64,000 nucleotides of DNA from Lumbricus rubellus (Eukaryota > Annelida > Clitellata > Crassiclitellata > Lumbricidae). Location of the stretch: assembly GCA_945859605.1 (NCBI GenBank), contig OX243825.1, positions 15,747,784-15,811,783 on the forward strand, in the 5' to 3' direction. A program made the position numbers and the translations under genes. Shown here piece after piece: positions 38,901-48,271 of this stretch; within the stretch, counting starts at the first letter, position 1, and every line of letters starts with the position of its first letter. A model generated the notes under the pieces. It searched no databases. It was given only the letters and a program-made list of their open reading frames with translations, and was not told the DNA's origin.

Positions 38901-41782
38901 TAAAGTGGGTGGGAACGCGTGGGAGCGGCGTTCCCACTGCTCTCGAAATTCTTTGCTTGTGTTCCAACTGCTCACCTAGGCCTACATGGAACTCTGGAAA
39001 TGCATGCATTCTAAAAAAAAACGCTTGTTTGCCTTTCCCACTGCACACGCAATTGGCGTTCCCATGCACTGCTCACCCAAACCCATGGGCGGAGTTTACC
39101 AGGGGCCAGATTTAGCTTTTTTTACCATGAAAATTTTATCTTTTTCCGGGTTTAGCCCCCCTAAGAAGGCATTAGCCCCTCCAAGAACGGAAACCAAACT
39201 CCGCCCATGCCCAAACCACTTTAGCCACTGGGGCACTATATAAGTTTACGTGATTGAAATTTATGTGATTGATTGTCTCATCTCAAAACTTAAACTTAGG
39301 ATCTACCAATATCCAGAATGTTTATCAAACATTCATGCATATTTTAATCTGAAGAATTAATGCCCAGTGCAAGTAAGAATACTACAATTTCGATCTCTGA
39401 AATAAATAGCAAGAAGAAGTTTTAAGAATTCTTAAATGGTACTATATAGACATAATAAAACCAATGTTAAAAGTAATGTTTGCACTGTTGCACAGATTTG
39501 TATTTTCACAAGATTTCTAGAGGTTTAATTCTTAGTAAAACAGGCATATATTTCAAGATTTCATTAATGAGAGTATTCTCTAGAACACTCAAAATGACGG
39601 AGCATACAAGTACCATTAGGGTTCAAAACCTATGGGACATCATTTACACAGCACCCACTGACATCCAATACTTACCCTACAAAAGCGGATTTCATCTGTA
39701 TCTGCCAATTCCACACCGATTGAAATAGATATAATTTTAATGAAATTGTCACTCAAGGAGAAACCAACTCTCACAAATCTCCACACACGATGGGTGCCTT
39801 TTCATCTGTGCAAACCACATCTGGTTCCATGACACTTAATCCCGCGACACTTAATACCTCGACAGTTAGTACCGGACACTTAATACCGCGACAGTTAGTA
39901 GCCTACCGGACAGTTAATCCCGCGACACTTAATCCCGCGACCATTTAATCCCGCGACAGTTAATCCCGGTGACATTTAATCCCGGCGACACTTAGGCTAA
40001 TCCCGCGACCAATTAATCCCGCGACAGTTAATCCCGGCGACATTTAATCCCGCGACACTTAATACCGGGAAAGAAATAACATTTGAAAACAGTAAAATTC
40101 CATCAAAGCAATAGTCACAGCAATAGGCCTATTCAATAATTGTTCAAAAGAGATAAGCCCTTGCAGTTAAATATTATAAAACCAGGAAAATTCTACAAGA
40201 GCAACATTCACAGCAATGTTCACTGTTTAAAAAAGAGTTCCGTTGGCATTCTCTCTGGTCTTTCAGGTAGAATAGGAGTGCGTTTTAAACATAATAAAAG
40301 CAAAATCCAATCTGCTGATGATGCTAATAATGCAAAAACTTTAAATTCTAATGAACACTATGTACTCATCAATCCAGTAAATTATTATGAAAAATTACGC
40401 TTTGAAAATATTTACCTGGCAATACATATTCTGGTGGCAAAACTGTAAAGCAACAAAAGACAATTTTCAAAGAAGGCACTAAGATGCAACTCAACAAGCA
40501 GTTTAAAATGTGTCACTTTTAGAAAAACGTAAACGAGGTTTCTGTGAATTACCGTTTGCATTAATTTTGGAGAAGAGCTACACAGTCCAAATGACACTGA
40601 AACGGAGTTGAATTGAGAAGAGATTCTCCATCCAGAATAAGTTTAGTCTTAGGATATTCGTTACGCACTAATTATCATAAAACACTGTTACAGGAGATCA
40701 AGACAGCAATGCAATTTTTATTTGGGCCGCTCATCACTTAATTGCTGTCATGGGCCCCGTGTACCCTAAGACCGGGCATGGATCCTGCATGGGGAGGGCA
40801 GAATGGAAATTCGCTCTCTGCTTTTAAGCTTTGGAGGGAATGCAAAGGGATTCCCTCCCCCACTAGTGGAAGTTCAAAATTTTGTTTTGTTCAATGCATT
40901 ACCTAAATAATTAATTATGATTCCTGCGCAATGCTGCTGCACTGGCTTTTCCCCCTCCCCATATATTGAAGCAGTTTACGACCCTGAAAGCCACCATACA
41001 TGAAATGATTGGAGCAACATCTAGTTTCTCCAGGTTATAGGCCTAAGTTATGTCCTAATTTTATAAGTTATTTATTGTGATGGCGCATTGTCATTTTGAA
41101 TTTTAAGATTGCTTAGAAGATTTCAGACAGGACTGAAATATTTAATTTCTCAATATTATCAGGAGATATGTCGAGGTCGACTTGTCCCCTAAAGTCTTGA
41201 ACGGTCGATCGAGAGAAATATTATTGCCGTCACAAGTTTGGTCCAATTTCAATTTGAATTTCTATCACTTTCGAAAATAATACGCGGACGACATTGTCTC
41301 CGTCTCGTCACCCCATTGTCTTCGTCTCAGTCTCGGCACCTCATTCATTGTCTTGGTTGGTCTTGATCTCACTCTTGCAACTGGACCATCCTGGCCTTGT
41401 CTAGGTCATACAAATCTCTGTTTCAATTCAGCATGTATAGTTCTACGCAGTAAGAAATGCAGGTCAGTAGGCCTACATGCAGACAAGTAAGAATTCCCCA
41501 CACCCTGCCAAGAAATTAAATTTAAAAGTATGGTTGAATAAATGTAGGCCTACAGTGCGGTTAAATATACATAGGCAGTGGGACATAAGTGTTTTCGAGT
41601 AAGCTGTGGTAAAGCTAAAAAATATAGTGACGTATAAAACGAAACTTGAGACACCAACCTCCAGCTTGTGGTGTTTGTGATGAAACTGGAGCACAGAGGC
41701 TGATTAGCAGACAGAGTAGCTCTGCGCTTCTTCCGAAACTGCCGTGTACTCGAAATGAAAGCATTTCACCGGAGGCAGCCAT
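29859..41782 (-). CDS. Secreted modular protein: signal peptide, proline-rich microexons, two beta-sandwich-like domains
   Basis: Twelve minus-strand exons: 41782-41659, 40442-40416, 39701-39676, 38782-38459, 37560-37320, 36289-36269, 34844-34818, 33166-33137, 32844-32819, 32034-31711, 30950-30707, 29923-29859. They sum to 1,479 nt (492 residues plus TAG) with compatible phases and no junction stop. Exon 1 has TAA immediately before the ATG and a hydrophobic LLCLLISLCAPVSS, a typical signal peptide. Microexons encode VLPPEYVLP-like linkers. The paired 324-nt and 241/244-nt exons, present twice, encode a domain of about 188 residues with LRLQ(I/V)WRES, then (S/A)GDKIGFTNEG and a closing FSIAVEV-type strand. 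I recall a similar LQIWRP...GDVIGF layout in secreted invertebrate proteins but cannot name the family. The acceptor of the 324-nt exons is weak. Function unknown. Confidence 0.68.
30124..30330 (-). repeat. Retroposon 3' body and tail near the secreted gene
   Basis: TATAGCGCCCCTTCAAGG ... GCTCCCAGCCCAACCTCGG, then CATTCCAGGTCGTAGGGCC. The block containing CCATTCCAGGTCG recurs at about 36755-36830, marking the far edge of the segmental duplication. Confidence 0.55.
30524..30683. mobile_element. 160-bp MITE with CAGTGGCGTAG ends (unit A)
   Basis: Ends CAGTGGCGTAG / CTACGTCACTG and 8-bp duplication CATTATTC at 30516-30523 and 30684-30691. It lies just 23 bases beyond the donor of the exon ending at 30707 (minus strand). 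A paralogue sits at the same place in unit B. Confidence 0.88.
30707..30950 (-). CDS. Domain exon 2, unit A
   Basis: Acceptor AATGTTTCAG|TTC, donor CCAA|GTAAGT, phase 0 to 1. Encodes KSGDKIGFTNEG, an NLTN sequon and DVVKFDQVYLP. If the donor is not used, the frame runs a few codons to a TGA made by the adjacent MITE terminus at 30683. Confidence 0.78.
30972..31145. repeat. Minisatellite GAAGATTAGATTTAACAATA, unit A
   Basis: Seven to eight degenerate units of about 20-24 bp directly upstream (minus strand) of the 30950 exon acceptor. The unit B counterpart at 37579-37890 has roughly twice as many units. Confidence 0.85.
31434..31649 (-). mobile_element. SINE copy inside the intron between two secreted-protein exons (unit A)
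   Basis: Same SINE family, moderately diverged. A matching copy sits at the equivalent position of unit B (38182-38397), so the insertion predates the segmental duplication. Confidence 0.82.
31711..32034 (-). CDS. Domain exon 1, unit A
   Basis: As for 38459-38782; encodes CWVDYETPLPAG and LRLQIWRESDPNIPSF. Sequons at NVT and NRS. 108 codons in phase 0. Confidence 0.75.
32149..32343. mobile_element. 'CAGTGGGAACG' MITE inserted in a SINE-type tail (unit A)
   Basis: The preceding bases GAGCGCCTCTGAGTAG ... GCGCTCAC and following CTATATAAAT are the two halves of a retroposon tail, so the MITE split it. The element contains GCGGCGTTCCCACG and ends CTCACCCAACCACT. It predates the duplication because unit B has the same arrangement. 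Confidence 0.75.
33368..34103. mobile_element. Foldback element with GGACAATTACCCCCT arms and 9-bp target duplication
   Basis: Left arm has about nine imperfect copies of the 15-mer; the right arm carries the inverted copies (AGGGGGTAATTGTCC) and inverted GTGAGCTTGTTG-type segments flank the core. CCAGAATAA is duplicated at 33359-33367 and 34104-34112. Paralogous empty sites occur near 36475 and 40630, where CATCCAGAATAAGTTTAG is uninterrupted. Confidence 0.9.
35506..36020. mobile_element. Foldback element with GGCGCCAAAACGGCGG arms, 515 bp
   Basis: Left arm contains CCGCCGTTTTGGCGCC; the right arm repeats GGCGCCAAAACGGCGG-like units three times. AAACAACC is duplicated at 35498-35505 and 36021-36028. 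Related copies near 32900 and 39750 lack the insertion. Confidence 0.85.
37141..37296. mobile_element. 156-bp MITE with CAGTGGCGTAG ends (unit B)
   Basis: CAGTGGCGTAGAC ... GGTTACGCCACTG flanked by CATTATTC at 37133-37140 and 37297-37304. Same insertion as in unit A; unit B carries a C-rich expansion near 37258-37269. Confidence 0.88.
37320..37560 (-). CDS. Domain exon 2, unit B
   Basis: Acceptor AATGTTTCAG|TTC, donor CAAA|GTAAGT, phase 0 to 1. Contains KAGDKIGFTNEG and PVFPLTGDVVKFDY. The unit A counterpart (30707-30950) is one codon longer near its end. Confidence 0.78.
37579..37890. repeat. Expanded minisatellite, unit B
   Basis: Same motif as 30972-31145 with more units, so the array changed length after the duplication. 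Confidence 0.85.
38182..38397 (-). mobile_element. SINE copy, paralogous partner in unit B
   Basis: Orthologous position to the copy at 31434-31649, between exons 38459-38782 and 37320-37560. Shared substitutions such as GCACCTC for GCGCCCC support common descent. Confidence 0.82.
38459..38782 (-). CDS. Domain exon 1, unit B
   Basis: Phase 0-0, 108 codons, containing CWVDFETPLPAG and LRLQVWRESDPNIPSF. The unit A counterpart (31711-32034) has exactly the same length, with mainly conservative differences and no stop or indel, so both copies have been kept under coding constraint. An NVT sequon suggests glycosylation. The donor is TCG|GTCGGT here and TCG|GTAGGT in unit A. Confidence 0.75.
38893..39235. 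mobile_element. 'CAGTGGGAACG' MITE in unit B, interrupted by a younger MITE
   Basis: Paralogue of 32149-32343, with the same flanking split tail. It is interrupted at 39084-39209 by another element that is absent from unit A. Confidence 0.75.
39084..39209. mobile_element. 126-bp hAT-like MITE nested in the unit B MITE
   Basis: Perfect 14-bp ends CATGGGCGGAGTTT / AAACTCCGCCCATG and a perfect 8-bp duplication CCCAAACC at 39076-39083 and 39210-39217. The paralogous site in unit A is empty, so insertion postdates the segmental duplication. Confidence 0.93.
39838..40066 (+). repeat. Tandem 15-mer array GACACTTAATCCCGC
   Basis: About fifteen imperfect 15-bp units alternating GACACTTAAT, GACAGTTAAT and GACATTTAAT with CCCGC. 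All are in one orientation, with no inverted partner downstream. It interrupts sequence that is continuous in paralogous copies near 34640 and 36085, so it arrived as an insertion, possibly one arm of a foldback element. Confidence 0.8.
40641..41658. other. First intron of the secreted gene
   Basis: Mixed repeat sequence with a purine/pyrimidine patch near 40780-40870 and TAGGCCTA at about 41039, 41470 and 41545. No additional exon is convincing. Confidence 0.5.
41659..41782 (-). CDS. Signal-peptide exon of the secreted gene
   Basis: Begins ATGGCTGCCTCC with TAA directly upstream in frame, and ends GGAG|GTTGGT in phase 1. The 41 encoded residues hold an 11-12 residue hydrophobic core and a likely cleavage site after APVSS. 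The phase matches the microexon at 40416-40442. Confidence 0.7.
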
Positions 41783-42820
41783 TTAGACCTAGTAGATGCA
41801 GACAGATCCTCTGGAAATTCTAGAAGCCCGCTTCGAAAACCAGCGCGATAGCCTACACGAGGACTGTCCCAATCTGAACAAGATATTTAATTACGGTACG
41901 AATATTAGGGTTGCCAGACAAGCTGTCCAGTCAGAAATTTCAGACATTACCGGACATGGCGGTGTCCGGTAAATTATTATTGCTAGCAACACGTGTTGTA
42001 GTGTAGTTTCTTAGGGCCGTGAAAAGACAATATTATCTGCTTAATTAAGACATTCCAAAGTATGATGAATTGCCTTGTAAAACAGCAAAATATATGATAC
42101 ACGGATCATAGCATAATATCTGTGTATAAAGTTGGAGGCTTGATACATAGGCTACCCTATAATTGAACCAAATCTCCGTATTTAGGCCATGTCTCTGTCT
42201 GCCTGCCTGTCTGTCTGTTTGTTCGATTTGTCAGCAAATCGATCTCTCCCTCTGTCTGTCTCCCTCCTTTCCCTTAAACATGGACGCTGTGACCTGTGCT
42301 AAGCCTATCTTCCTCTCTACAGCTGTCTGTTTCTGTCTCTGTCTAACTGGGCCAATCTGCCACTCTAGACTATAGGCTCTCGCTGGTCTTTCTAGCCTGT
42401 CTCTCAAACCCACACCGAATACTTCTTTGTCTCGATTAGAAAGACTCGCACCCAATGATGCGTTGACATGTAGGCCTTGCAGGTCTAGGTCAGCTGGAGT
42501 TATCTACAGAATGGAACGGAGTGATAAAATCGTTAAATGTGTTTTACTTTTTAGCATTGCTTAATATCCGAATACAGTCATTCGTTCCGGCGCCATATTT
42601 TCAAATCAGCCACTAGCCTATAATTATGATATAGACCTATGCATAATCTTATTTGCCATATAGATCTATAGGCCCATTTCCCTGAGTTTTCAAACAGTCG
42701 TCTAGAAAACTCTAGATTTAAAAGCCATTTTATCTAGGCGTCCGTGGTTTGACTCACACATTGCCAACTTTTAAACAGTCTCCGGCACCACTACTGCCTT
42801 ATATATACACTATATATATA
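41783..42820. other. Upstream region of the secreted gene
   Basis: Would hold the promoter and 5' UTR of the minus-strand gene; no clear TATA position can be fixed. Contains AGGGTTGCCAGAC at 41909, resembling one end of the CAGGGTTGCCAG MITE, and a CTGT/CTGC microsatellite at 42190-42275. Confidence 0.45.
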
Positions 42821-43972
42821 TACATGGTGGGCCATAAAAAGTAACCCCCTACGGTTTTTAGCCCATATCTTGGCCAAACATAAGAATTTTTAAATGAATC
42901 TTTGCAGTCTTGAAGGTAATTCATATTTACGTACAATGGTCAAATTTCATTAAAATATTTCAAAGATAACAAAAGTTATATCACTTTTAGTGAGGCTACC
43001 CGCCGTTTTTTGATGATTCAAAAACGAAACGCAACAAAAACTAGGTTTTTTGCCAACATCTTGGCCAGAAGTATGAATTTCGAAATGAAATTTTTCAGGC
43101 TTAAGGCCAATTCATATTTACACACGATGGACAAATATCATCAAAATATTTTAAAGGGAACAATAATTATGCCACCGTTTTTGACGATTCAAAAACGAAA
43201 CGCAACAAAAAGTAACAAAAACCTGATTTTATTAAGTCTCATCTCAAATAACTCTTGTCAAATGTACTTGGTAGTGCTTCACTACTTGTATTAAATGTGC
43301 CCACCACCAGTGCCAACACTTCTTTTGAGACTCTTTGCAATGTTCTTGATGGACCTGTTGATTAATCTGACAGATTCCTTATTTACCAATTTGATTGTCA
43401 TCTGCTAAGTGACTTCTCAATGACGTGCAGCTACGCTGGTACCCTGTTTCTTTTTAGATAGTAATAATAATGATCATCTGACAATATCAAGGCTATTTGA
43501 TAACAATTATTTGAGGTGAGACCTAATAAATTGTGTTTTTGCTACTTTTTGTTGCGTTACCCTTCTGAATCGTCAAAAAACGGTGGGGGCCTCACTGAAT
43601 GTGGTATAACTTTTGTTCTGTTTGAAATATTTTGATAAAATCTGGCCATCATGTGTAGATTTGAATTGTCGTTAAGGCTGTAAAATTTCATTTTGATATT
43701 TTTACTTTTGGCCAAGATATTGGCCAGAATAATTGAGCTGATTTTTGTTACTTTTTGTTGCGTCGCGTTTTTGAATCGTCAAAAAACGGTGGGTGGCCTC
43801 ACTTAAAGTTATAAAACTTTGGTTCTGCTTGAAATATTTTGATGAAATCTGGCCATCATGTGTAAATATGAATTGTCTTTAAGCCTGTAAAATTTCATTT
43901 CGAAATTCTTACTTCTGGCTAAGATATGGGCAAAAACCCGTAGGGGGTTACTTTTTTATGGCCCACCCTGTA
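42821..43972. mobile_element. Tc1/mariner-like non-autonomous element with long inverted arms
   Basis: Ends TACATGGTGGGCCATAAAAA / TTTTATGGCCCACCCTGTA with TA target dinucleotides and a shared AGTAACCCCCTACGG. Inverted arms of roughly 400 bp repeat CGATTCAAAAACGAAACGCA several times. No transposase frame is visible. Confidence 0.75.
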
Positions 43973-44640
43973 TATAAATGTAGGCCTAACTTGAGTTTGT
44001 GTCGAAATCAAGAATCTCGGAAAGGGGAGGGGGAGGGGGAGGAGAGGTCGAATGAAGGTAGGGACGGATGGTTGGATGCTCTTTTCAGCCACAGCAACGC
44101 GTGGCCGGGTTCGCTAGTATATATAGATATTGTTACGTGGTCCATAGGTTAAGCTCAAATAAAGACTCGTGTCTAGTTTTCAGGGTATAATTATAAAACA
44201 AACTGAATTCATACAGTTACCAACCCGAAGCACAGAACGGTAGTCGACAAACAGCGTTCCTTCAGCGACGAATAAACCAACCAAAGCAGCAACAGGCTGA
44301 CGACGATGTCAACTTAACTAAAGGCACCTCTTTCGGGTGTACCGAGAAAAAAATAATTGGACTTAGGTTAACGAGACCTCTGACAAGAAAACTGCAGAAG
44401 CAGAAACACCGCAGTCGAAAACATCAGAGAGTCTCTCTCCGCCACCTGAAGTCTTTCCTTATATAGGCCTAAGACCAGTCTGTGGCCAGAAGTCACGCTC
44501 AAGGCCACCAAAGTCAGTGGTGCATGACTAGAGCACATTCTTGGACCAGAACAGTCGTGGAATCCAATAATAATAGGCCTAATGGCTGAATAACACGACG
44601 TTTTCCGAGAAATTTCGGTTTTTTGCCACCACCCCCAATA
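43973..44640. other. Spacer between two Tc1/mariner-like elements
   Basis: Contains a purine run GGAGGGGGAGGGGGAGGAG at 44026-44044 and no coding signal. Confidence 0.5.
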
Positions 44641-44642
44641 TA

Positions 44643-45000
44643 TACACCGTGAGGCATAAAAAAGGAAACCCCTGGAAAAATCGTTATTATTTTAACAATA
44701 TTCAATCAATGTCAATGAAATTGAGGAAAGTTATAGCTAAATAGCAAGCAATGTAAAAACATTTACAGTTTTTACTCTGTCCGCCTTTAGCTTCTACGCA
44801 TGCGCGAAGTCGCTTGCGCCATTCGTGCACCGCCCAGCAATAATTCGCTGGTCAAGATCGTTTCAAGCCTGCATTATTCGCTTCCGAAGATCTTCAACAT
44901 CACAGACCTTTGCTTTGTACACCATTTCCTGCTTTTCGTAGCAATAAGCTTAGACTACTCAAAATGATCGACTGTATGTAGCAGTTGGAACTCGAACGAG
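44643..45000 (-). mobile_element. Degenerate Tc1/mariner-type transposase 3' end
   Basis: Minus-strand reading gives KVCDVEDLRKRIMQA, a stop, NDLDQRI, and in another frame EWRKRLRACVEAKGG, the familiar C-terminal end of IS630/Tc1-mariner transposases. The terminus TACACCGTGAGGCATAAAAA lies at 44641-44660. It runs into the assembly gap. Confidence 0.75.
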
Positions 45001-45013
45001 AGAAATTGCTGCC

Positions 45014-45213
45014 NNNNNNNNNNNNNNNNNNNNNNNNNNNNNNNNNNNNNNNNNNNNNNNNNNNNNNNNNNNNNNNNNNNNNNNNNNNNNNNNNNNNNNN
45101 NNNNNNNNNNNNNNNNNNNNNNNNNNNNNNNNNNNNNNNNNNNNNNNNNNNNNNNNNNNNNNNNNNNNNNNNNNNNNNNNNNNNNNNNNNNNNNNNNNNN
45201 NNNNNNNNNNNNN
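45014..45213. other. Assembly gap (200 N)
   Basis: Run of exactly 200 N, so true length is probably unknown. Any open frame reported across it is meaningless. Confidence 0.99.
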
Positions 45214-45404
45214 AAACGTTCCTATTAGGCGTGGGGCCTTTGCCGGCGTTTTAGTATGGACGGCGTTTCGGCCGAAGCTGTGGTTTCATTTATCAATGGA
45301 CGCTGATCGGCCTGGCGGCAGACGCGGGAAGGAACAATGGACTGATCGCGAAGTCTGTGCGCGGGAAGGCCGTGAATTTATTATTATCTGTCTATCTATG
45401 CAAA
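45214..45404. other. Sequence after the gap
   Basis: Short GC-richer patch with no recognisable feature. Confidence 0.4.
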
Positions 45405-45613
45405 TGCATTTTATATAGCGCCTCTTCAAGGAATCTACTCAGAGGCGCTCCCGACCCAGGCCCGGTCAAAAAGAAAAGTCTTGAGCAATCTATAGAATGT
45501 GCCAGAGATGTTCCGAGGTTGGGAACGCAGGTTAGAGGGAAGGTCATTCCAGATGGAAGGTCCAGTGACCGAAAATGCTCTATTACCTGGCTTCTCTCAG
45601 TCTTGGCGATCGT
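45405..45613 (-). repeat. Retroposon 3' body and tail, host of the hAT insertion
   Basis: TATATAGCGCCTCTTCAAGG ... GGCGCTCCCGACCCAGG, then GTCATTCCAGATGG. The hAT element inserted immediately beyond it at 45622, with an 8-bp target duplication. Confidence 0.55.
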
Positions 45614-46015
45614 ACTTTATGCAGGGTTGTAAGTGTGACGGTATGAGACGGTATGCCATACCGGCACCTCTTCAGTTTGGCTGAAAGCATACCGGCACCT
45701 CTCCAGGATAAAATGCCATACCGGTATGGCGCAAAGACATGCCGGTATTGACGGTATGCAAGTCAAGTAGTGCTTTATTGTCGAAGTGGCCTAATGGATG
45801 GTTTTTTGCGTTAGTCATTTGTCTGAATCCACCTCCTTACTTGCTATTGTATATCTGCAGCATACAATTTACTTACTTACTGACCTCTTGCAGCCAAGGT
45901 TTTAACGGTAAAATATTCGCCGATACACTTAATTTTCGGTAGCAGTAGGTGGCGGACTACGCTAATACTGTTAAATTAAATAATGTCATTTTGTTTATAA
46001 TTATTATTAACTATT

Positions 46016-46097
46016 ATGGCTGCCGGGCCTCCAAATAAAAAAATTCGCCAGAGTGTACTGTCCTTTGCGAGCCCAAAAACAGTCAAGATACTTCCAG
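46016..46097 (+). CDS. Candidate first exon of the hAT transposase
   Basis: ATGGCTGCCGGG opens a short frame containing NKKIRQSVLSFASP, similar to N-termini of this transposase type, and ends at CCAG|GTTAGT. Its phase (1) does not join directly to the 46566 acceptor (phase 0), so a further small exon or different edges are needed. Confidence 0.35.
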
Positions 46098-46565
46098 GTT
46101 AGTACTTAGTACAGACTTAGTACAGACTACAAACTGTTTAGTGTATATATTTTAGCGTAAAAATAAACTGAAACACATCCTATATAATAGCACGACTACC
46201 TAATTAAATACCCTAAAATACAATTTTTACCGAAATATGGGTATCGAAACAAAAGTGGGAAAATAATTATAGAATGGTAACATTTGAGAATGACTGATGC
46301 AAAATATTGATTATAAAACAGAAGTGGGATGTACCCCCTTCAAGAACACTACTACTCAGAGACTGTCCCACCTACAGCCTGAAGGTGTACCGAAGTTTAC
46401 CAACAGCAGTTCCTCGATGTAGCTAACTGGGCCAGTTATATATTTATATATACAGGATTCTATTTGGAATCGACAACACACAGGATTCTATTTGGAATCT
46501 ACAACTGCTTGAGACACTGCTTATTATAGCGATCTTGGAATACGCATGAAGTTCTATTTCTGTAG

Positions 46566-48271
46566 GACTACCGGAGTTTACAAACTCTGGATTTTGATTC
46601 ATTAAACGTGTCATTAAACGCCGGTGAACAAATTATTTTTAAAGGTGCACAAGTGATCACAGTACATAAAAGTCCCAAAGAATATGTCAGCTTTGAAGTG
46701 GCAAAGAAATCTCTCGTTCAGGTGGCTGCAGAGAAAAATTTCAGCATATTTGATGTTCCGGCTGATGGTGACTGTGGACTTCATGCTGTAGTGCACCAGC
46801 TGTCTGCTCAGGGTATATCCATTGACACAGCATGTCTCAGGCAGCGAGCAGTATCGTTCCTTCGTTCACATCCACAGCTCATGAATGAACAGTTCTTGAT
46901 AAGCCATCGTGACAAGGACGTCGACTCATACCTGATGCGTCAGTCGAAAATTGGTCAGTGGGTTGATGAGAATCATGAGATCATGTTGCGTGCTGTTGGT
47001 GCGAGTGTTTCACGAACTATTCGCGTCCTGCATGATAATGGTCATGTCACCGAACTAACTTTGCAGACTGATGAGGACGATAGTGTAAGTAGAAATGATA
47101 CGCAGCATGAAATGATCATTAACATCGGCCTCGTGGGAGAGACACACTACGTCAGCCTCATTACTAGTGTAGGTCAAGCTGTAGGTCAATGTTGCTCGCA
47201 TGATGTAATCACTCCTTCAACTGCATCTGATCACGAAGACAGTACTGATGTCAACAAACTACCGTTCGTTTCTGATGCCAAAAATTGTAACTCAGTATCT
47301 GAGGTATCGAGTAAGCACGCAGACAAAAAAGGCGATAGTAACATAGATGTTAAAGATATTGATGAGCACAGCCCATCGTTTCCACAATGCTGGACTCTCA
47401 AACAATATGTGTCAAAATGCGAGGAATACAGCTGGTTGCTTTGCCAAAACGGGAAGCTTGGTTGTTCAGTTTGTTTTTCAGCTAAATCTGTAAAACTTCA
47501 TCAATTCCAAGGAATAAAACTGTCTACCGAATGGGTGAACATCCGTGTTGAACCATTTGGGTGTACACTCGGTGAACAGCAACAGTCACTTCGTAAGAAG
47601 ATGTACGATCACAAAACCAGTAAGGCTCACCAATCTGCTGAGATGATTGCGGAAACGGCAAAGAAAAACTTACTGCAGGAGGCAAACGCAAAACATAGCA
47701 AAAACGAACACGAGACAACATGCAGAGTTTTCCGAACTGCATATAAAATTGCAAAGAAGGAGCGTCCGTTCTCTGATCTACCAGACGACATTGACTTGCA
47801 GCAACTGAACGGCATCGACATGGGTCGCATACTTCACACACGCGTGTCTTGCACAAATATCATCACACATGTCGCGAATGAGATGCGACAGAAACTCGTT
47901 GCCAACATCATTGTCAACGAACATAAAATTTCTGTTTTAATTGACGAGTCAACATCAGCGAGTGGTCTCACAGTTCTTACTGTCTGTATGCGTGCTGCTG
48001 TCAATGAGTCTGGGCCACTAACATTCTTCCTTGACTTGGTTGAGCTCTCAAGTGCTGATGCAAAAACAATAACTGCGTCGCTATTGAAATGTCTTGATTC
48101 TCATGGATTTAATGATGCCTATCTGAAAAAACATTTTATAAGCTTTGCAGCAGATGGCGCATCGACAATGTTGGGTAACAAATCTGGAGTAGCTACGTTG
48201 TTACTCAAAGACTTTCCCGATATCTTTGTGTGGCATTGCGCTAATCACAGACTTGAGCTGGCAGTTGGTGA
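46566..48271 (+). CDS. OTU-domain/hAT transposase, 5' part (interrupted)
   Basis: Open from the acceptor TTTCTGTAG|GAC at 46566 to the LTR insertion; the frame then stops inside the LTR. In order, numbering from 46608: an OTU cysteine-protease domain (about residues 45-190) with DGDC (Asp53, Cys56) and the His of THYVSLI (His180); a linker of about 70 residues; a TTF/BED-like zinc region (CSVCFSA ... HKTSKAH, about 285-345); then the RNase H-like fold with VLIDESTSA, FAADGASTMLG and WHCANHRLELA. OTU enzymes cleave ubiquitin chains, and here all three catalytic-type residues appear present. The transposase half resembles the KIAA1586/ZNF862-like hAT lineage. Confidence 0.88.

Larger units (their letters stand above)
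36735..40640. repeat. Segmental duplication, unit B
   Basis: Partner of 30230-33360. It is longer because of the expanded minisatellite, the nested MITE at 39084 and the 15-mer array at 39838. Confidence 0.85.

Noticed and set aside
39838..40066. CRISPR-like repeat array
   Set aside because: Units are contiguous 15-mers without spacers, in an animal genome; better explained as a foldback arm or minisatellite.
29859..41782. Two independent genes for units A and B
   Set aside because: Only one signal-peptide exon was found, and phases join unit B to unit A exactly; still possible if an unseen start exists.
44985..45254. Open frame across the N run
   Set aside because: Created by undetermined bases.
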